From the NCBI GenBank assembly GCA_003452915.1, contig DMMZ01000045.1, positions 63,849-72,000 on the forward strand: DNA of 8,152 nucleotides, given 5' to 3'. The stretch is from Clostridiales bacterium (GTDB lineage: Bacteria; Bacillota; Clostridia; Oscillospirales; CAG-382). Made by a program: the position numbers and the translations under genes. Shown piece by piece: positions 6,610 to 8,152 of this stretch (position 1 is the stretch's first letter; every line of letters starts with the position of its first letter). Below the pieces are notes generated by a model that was not told where the DNA came from, made no database searches, and saw only the letters and a program-made list of their open reading frames with translations.

Positions 6610-6643
6610 ATTTTTATTTACTAAAGAGAGGTTGGGTATACAA

Positions 6644-7492
6644 ATGTATAAGATAAATAAAAAGGTGTGCCTTAACTCTACCGTCACACTTATGGACATA
6701 TACGCTCCGCTTGTGGCAAAAAAAGCGGAACCCGGGCAGTTCGTTATTTTGAGAGTTGACGACGAGGGTGAACGCATTCCGCTTACTATTGCAGATTATG
6801 ACAGAGAAAAAGGGATAATTACAATCATTTTCCAGATAGTCGGAGCAACAACCGAGAAATTAAATCAAAAAAACGAAGGTGAATATATAAGCGATTTTGC
6901 AGGTCCTTTAGGCAAAGCAACGCATACGGACGGCTTAAAAAAGGTTGCGGTAGTAGGTGGCGGTGTCGGTTGTGCTATAGCGTACCCTGTTGCAAAAAAG
7001 CTGCATGAACAGGGAACTGTTGTACATTCGATAGTCGGTTTCCGCACAAAGGATTTAATAATTCTTGAGGATGAGTTTAGAGCTGCTTCCGACAAGCTGT
7101 TAATTATGACCGACGACGGAAGTTATGGCGAAAAGGGACTTGTAACAAACGCTCTCAAGGCACTTATCGAGAGCGGAGAGAATTATGACGAGGTCATTGT
7201 TATCGGACCTGTCATAATGATGAAATTTGTATGTTTACTTACTAAGGAATACGGAATAAAGACCACAGTCAGCATGAATCCGATAATGATAGACGGAACA
7301 GGTATGTGTGGCGGCTGTCGCCTTACCGTAGGCGGCGAGGTTAAGTTTGCCTGTGTGGACGGACCCGATTTTGACGGTCATTTAGTCGATTTTGATGAGG
7401 CTATGGAACGATCGTCAATGTACAAGCCTTTTGAACGTCACGAATACGACAAGGCTTGTAATCTATTCAAGGCAGGTGAACAGAATGCCTAA
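6644..7492 (+). CDS. nfnA: NADH-dependent ferredoxin:NADP oxidoreductase small subunit (sulfide/dihydroorotate dehydrogenase-like)
   Basis: This is the small, FAD and [2Fe-2S] subunit of the cytoplasmic electron-bifurcating Nfn complex, which couples NADH and reduced ferredoxin oxidation to NADP reduction (reversible). From the ATG at 6644 it has 282 residues, the usual size. The N-terminal ferredoxin-reductase barrel carries RIPLT (44-48) for FAD. The nucleotide domain begins with VAVVGGGVGCA (101-111). The C-terminal iron-sulfur loop MIDGTGMCGGC (215-225) with Cys222, Cys225 and Cys237, plus Asp217, matches the unusual three-Cys/one-Asp [2Fe-2S] site of Nfn. An in-frame TTG at 6581 would add 21 residues, but that TTG is the -35 box and the extra residues lie inside the promoter, so ATG 6644 is chosen. 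AGAGAGG (6625-6631) is a somewhat distant SD (12 bases). The stop overlaps the next gene by 8 bases. Related subunits serve sulfide dehydrogenase and PyrK; the nfnB neighbour favours Nfn. Confidence 0.9.
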   Translation: MYKINKKVCLNSTVTLMDIYAPLVAKKAEPGQFVILRVDDEGERIPLTIADYDREKGIITIIFQIVGATTEKLNQKNEGEYISDFAGPLGKATHTDGLKKVAVVGGGVGCAIAYPVAKKLHEQGTVVHSIVGFRTKDLIILEDEFRAASDKLLIMTDDGSYGEKGLVTNALKALIESGENYDEVIVIGPVIMMKFVCLLTKEYGIKTTVSMNPIMIDGTGMCGGCRLTVGGEVKFACVDGPDFDGHLVDFDEAMERSSMYKPFERHEYDKACNLFKAGEQNA

Positions 7493-8152
7493 TATGTCAT
7501 TAAAAAAGAATGAGATGCCCTTACAGGAGCCATCTGTCAGAAACAAAAACTTCTCGGAGGTTGCACTCGGTTATACCGAGGAACAAGCGATTGACGAGGC
7601 AAAACGCTGCCTTAATTGCAAGCACAAGCCCTGCATTGCAGGCTGTCCTGTTTATATAAATATCCCTTCGTTTATAGATGAGGTTGCAAAAGGCAATTTT
7701 GAGAAAGCATATAAAATAATTGCGGAATCCAGTTCACTTCCTGCCGTTTGCGGCAGAGTTTGTCCGCAGGAAACACAATGTGAGCAGGTATGCGTTCGAG
7801 GAGTAAAAGGCGAACCGGTTGCTATCGGCAGACTGGAGCGTTTTGTTGCCGATTGGTATATAAAAAATCATAAGAGTGAGGTTGTAAAACCTGTTTCAAA
7901 CGGTCACCGTATTGCTGTAATCGGTTCAGGCCCTGCAGGGCTTACCTGTGCAGGTGACCTTGCCAAAAAGGGATATGACGTAACCATTTTCGAAGCTCTT
8001 CACCTTGCAGGCGGAGTGCTTGTTTACGGTATCCCCGAGTTCAGACTTCCGAAGGAGATCGTCTACTCCGAGGTCCACTTTCTTGAAAGACTCGGCGCCA
8101 AGCTTCAATGCAATACGGTTGTCGGCAAGACCGTCTCCATGGAAGAGCTCTT
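7485..8152 (+). CDS. nfnB: NADH-dependent ferredoxin:NADP oxidoreductase large subunit (GltA-like), 5' part
   Basis: An open frame from the ATG at 7485 gives 222 codons and runs off the right edge; the family is about 460 residues, so roughly half is seen. The start MPNMSLKKNEMPLQEP followed by VRNKNFSEVALGYTEEQAIDEAKRC is typical of the family annotated as homotetrameric NADPH-dependent glutamate synthase (GltA) or Nfn large subunit. Two [4Fe-4S] cluster motifs are visible: Cys42-x2-Cys45-x4-Cys50-x3-Cys54, and Cys89-x3-Cys93-x5-Cys99-x3-Cys103. The FAD fold starts at IAVIGSGPAGL (143-153), with Glu170 ending its second strand and a Gly-Gly pair (176-177). AGGTG (7474-7478) is 6 bases before the ATG, inside nfnA, and the 8-base overlap suggests translational coupling. 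Paired with the small subunit it should form the bifurcating NfnAB complex rather than act as glutamate synthase. Confidence 0.92.
   Translation, partial: MPNMSLKKNEMPLQEPSVRNKNFSEVALGYTEEQAIDEAKRCLNCKHKPCIAGCPVYINIPSFIDEVAKGNFEKAYKIIAESSSLPAVCGRVCPQETQCEQVCVRGVKGEPVAIGRLERFVADWYIKNHKSEVVKPVSNGHRIAVIGSGPAGLTCAGDLAKKGYDVTIFEALHLAGGVLVYGIPEFRLPKEIVYSEVHFLERLGAKLQCNTVVGKTVSMEEL

Noticed and set aside
7485..8152. Stand-alone glutamate synthase
   Set aside because: This family is often named GltA, but the coupled partner with a three-Cys/one-Asp [2Fe-2S] site points to the Nfn complex.

Overview
The window looks like chromosomal DNA of an anaerobic, low-GC Firmicute, probably a clostridial gut-type bacterium. 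AT-rich intergenic DNA, sigma-A style promoters, Shine-Dalgarno sites, a lipobox lipoprotein and a ferredoxin-linked Nfn-type operon all point that way. I did not derive a species. No RNA gene, CRISPR array, insertion sequence or phage module is visible.

Left edge (1-852, minus strand): the first 163 codons of a secreted protein with cadherin/Ig-like repeats run off the window. A 362-base AT-rich gap follows, holding that gene's promoter, a 14-bp palindrome in its leader and the terminator of the next gene to the right.

Centre (853-6485, minus strand): five co-directional genes. In transcription order they are an MtaD-type SAH/MTA deaminase, an AhcY-family hydrolase joined to it by a TAATG overlap, a GNAT acetyltransferase, DeoD purine nucleoside phosphorylase, and a lipoprotein with a Cthe_2159-like beta-helix. 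The first two plus DeoD make a coherent S-adenosylhomocysteine recycling route. The AhcY-like protein has a rebuilt adenine pocket (Glu, Lys and Asp where the human enzyme has Thr, Glu and Met) and lacks the C-terminal tail. That fits deamination first: SAH to S-inosylhomocysteine (MtaD), hydrolysis to homocysteine plus inosine (AhcY-like), then phosphorolysis to hypoxanthine and ribose-1-phosphate (DeoD). The order of reactions is inferred, and it is the main point of interest here.

Right side (6486-8152, plus strand): back-to-back promoters separate the SAH operon from a divergent pair encoding the two subunits of an electron-bifurcating NADH-dependent ferredoxin:NADP oxidoreductase (NfnAB). 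The second subunit is cut off by the window edge after 222 codons.
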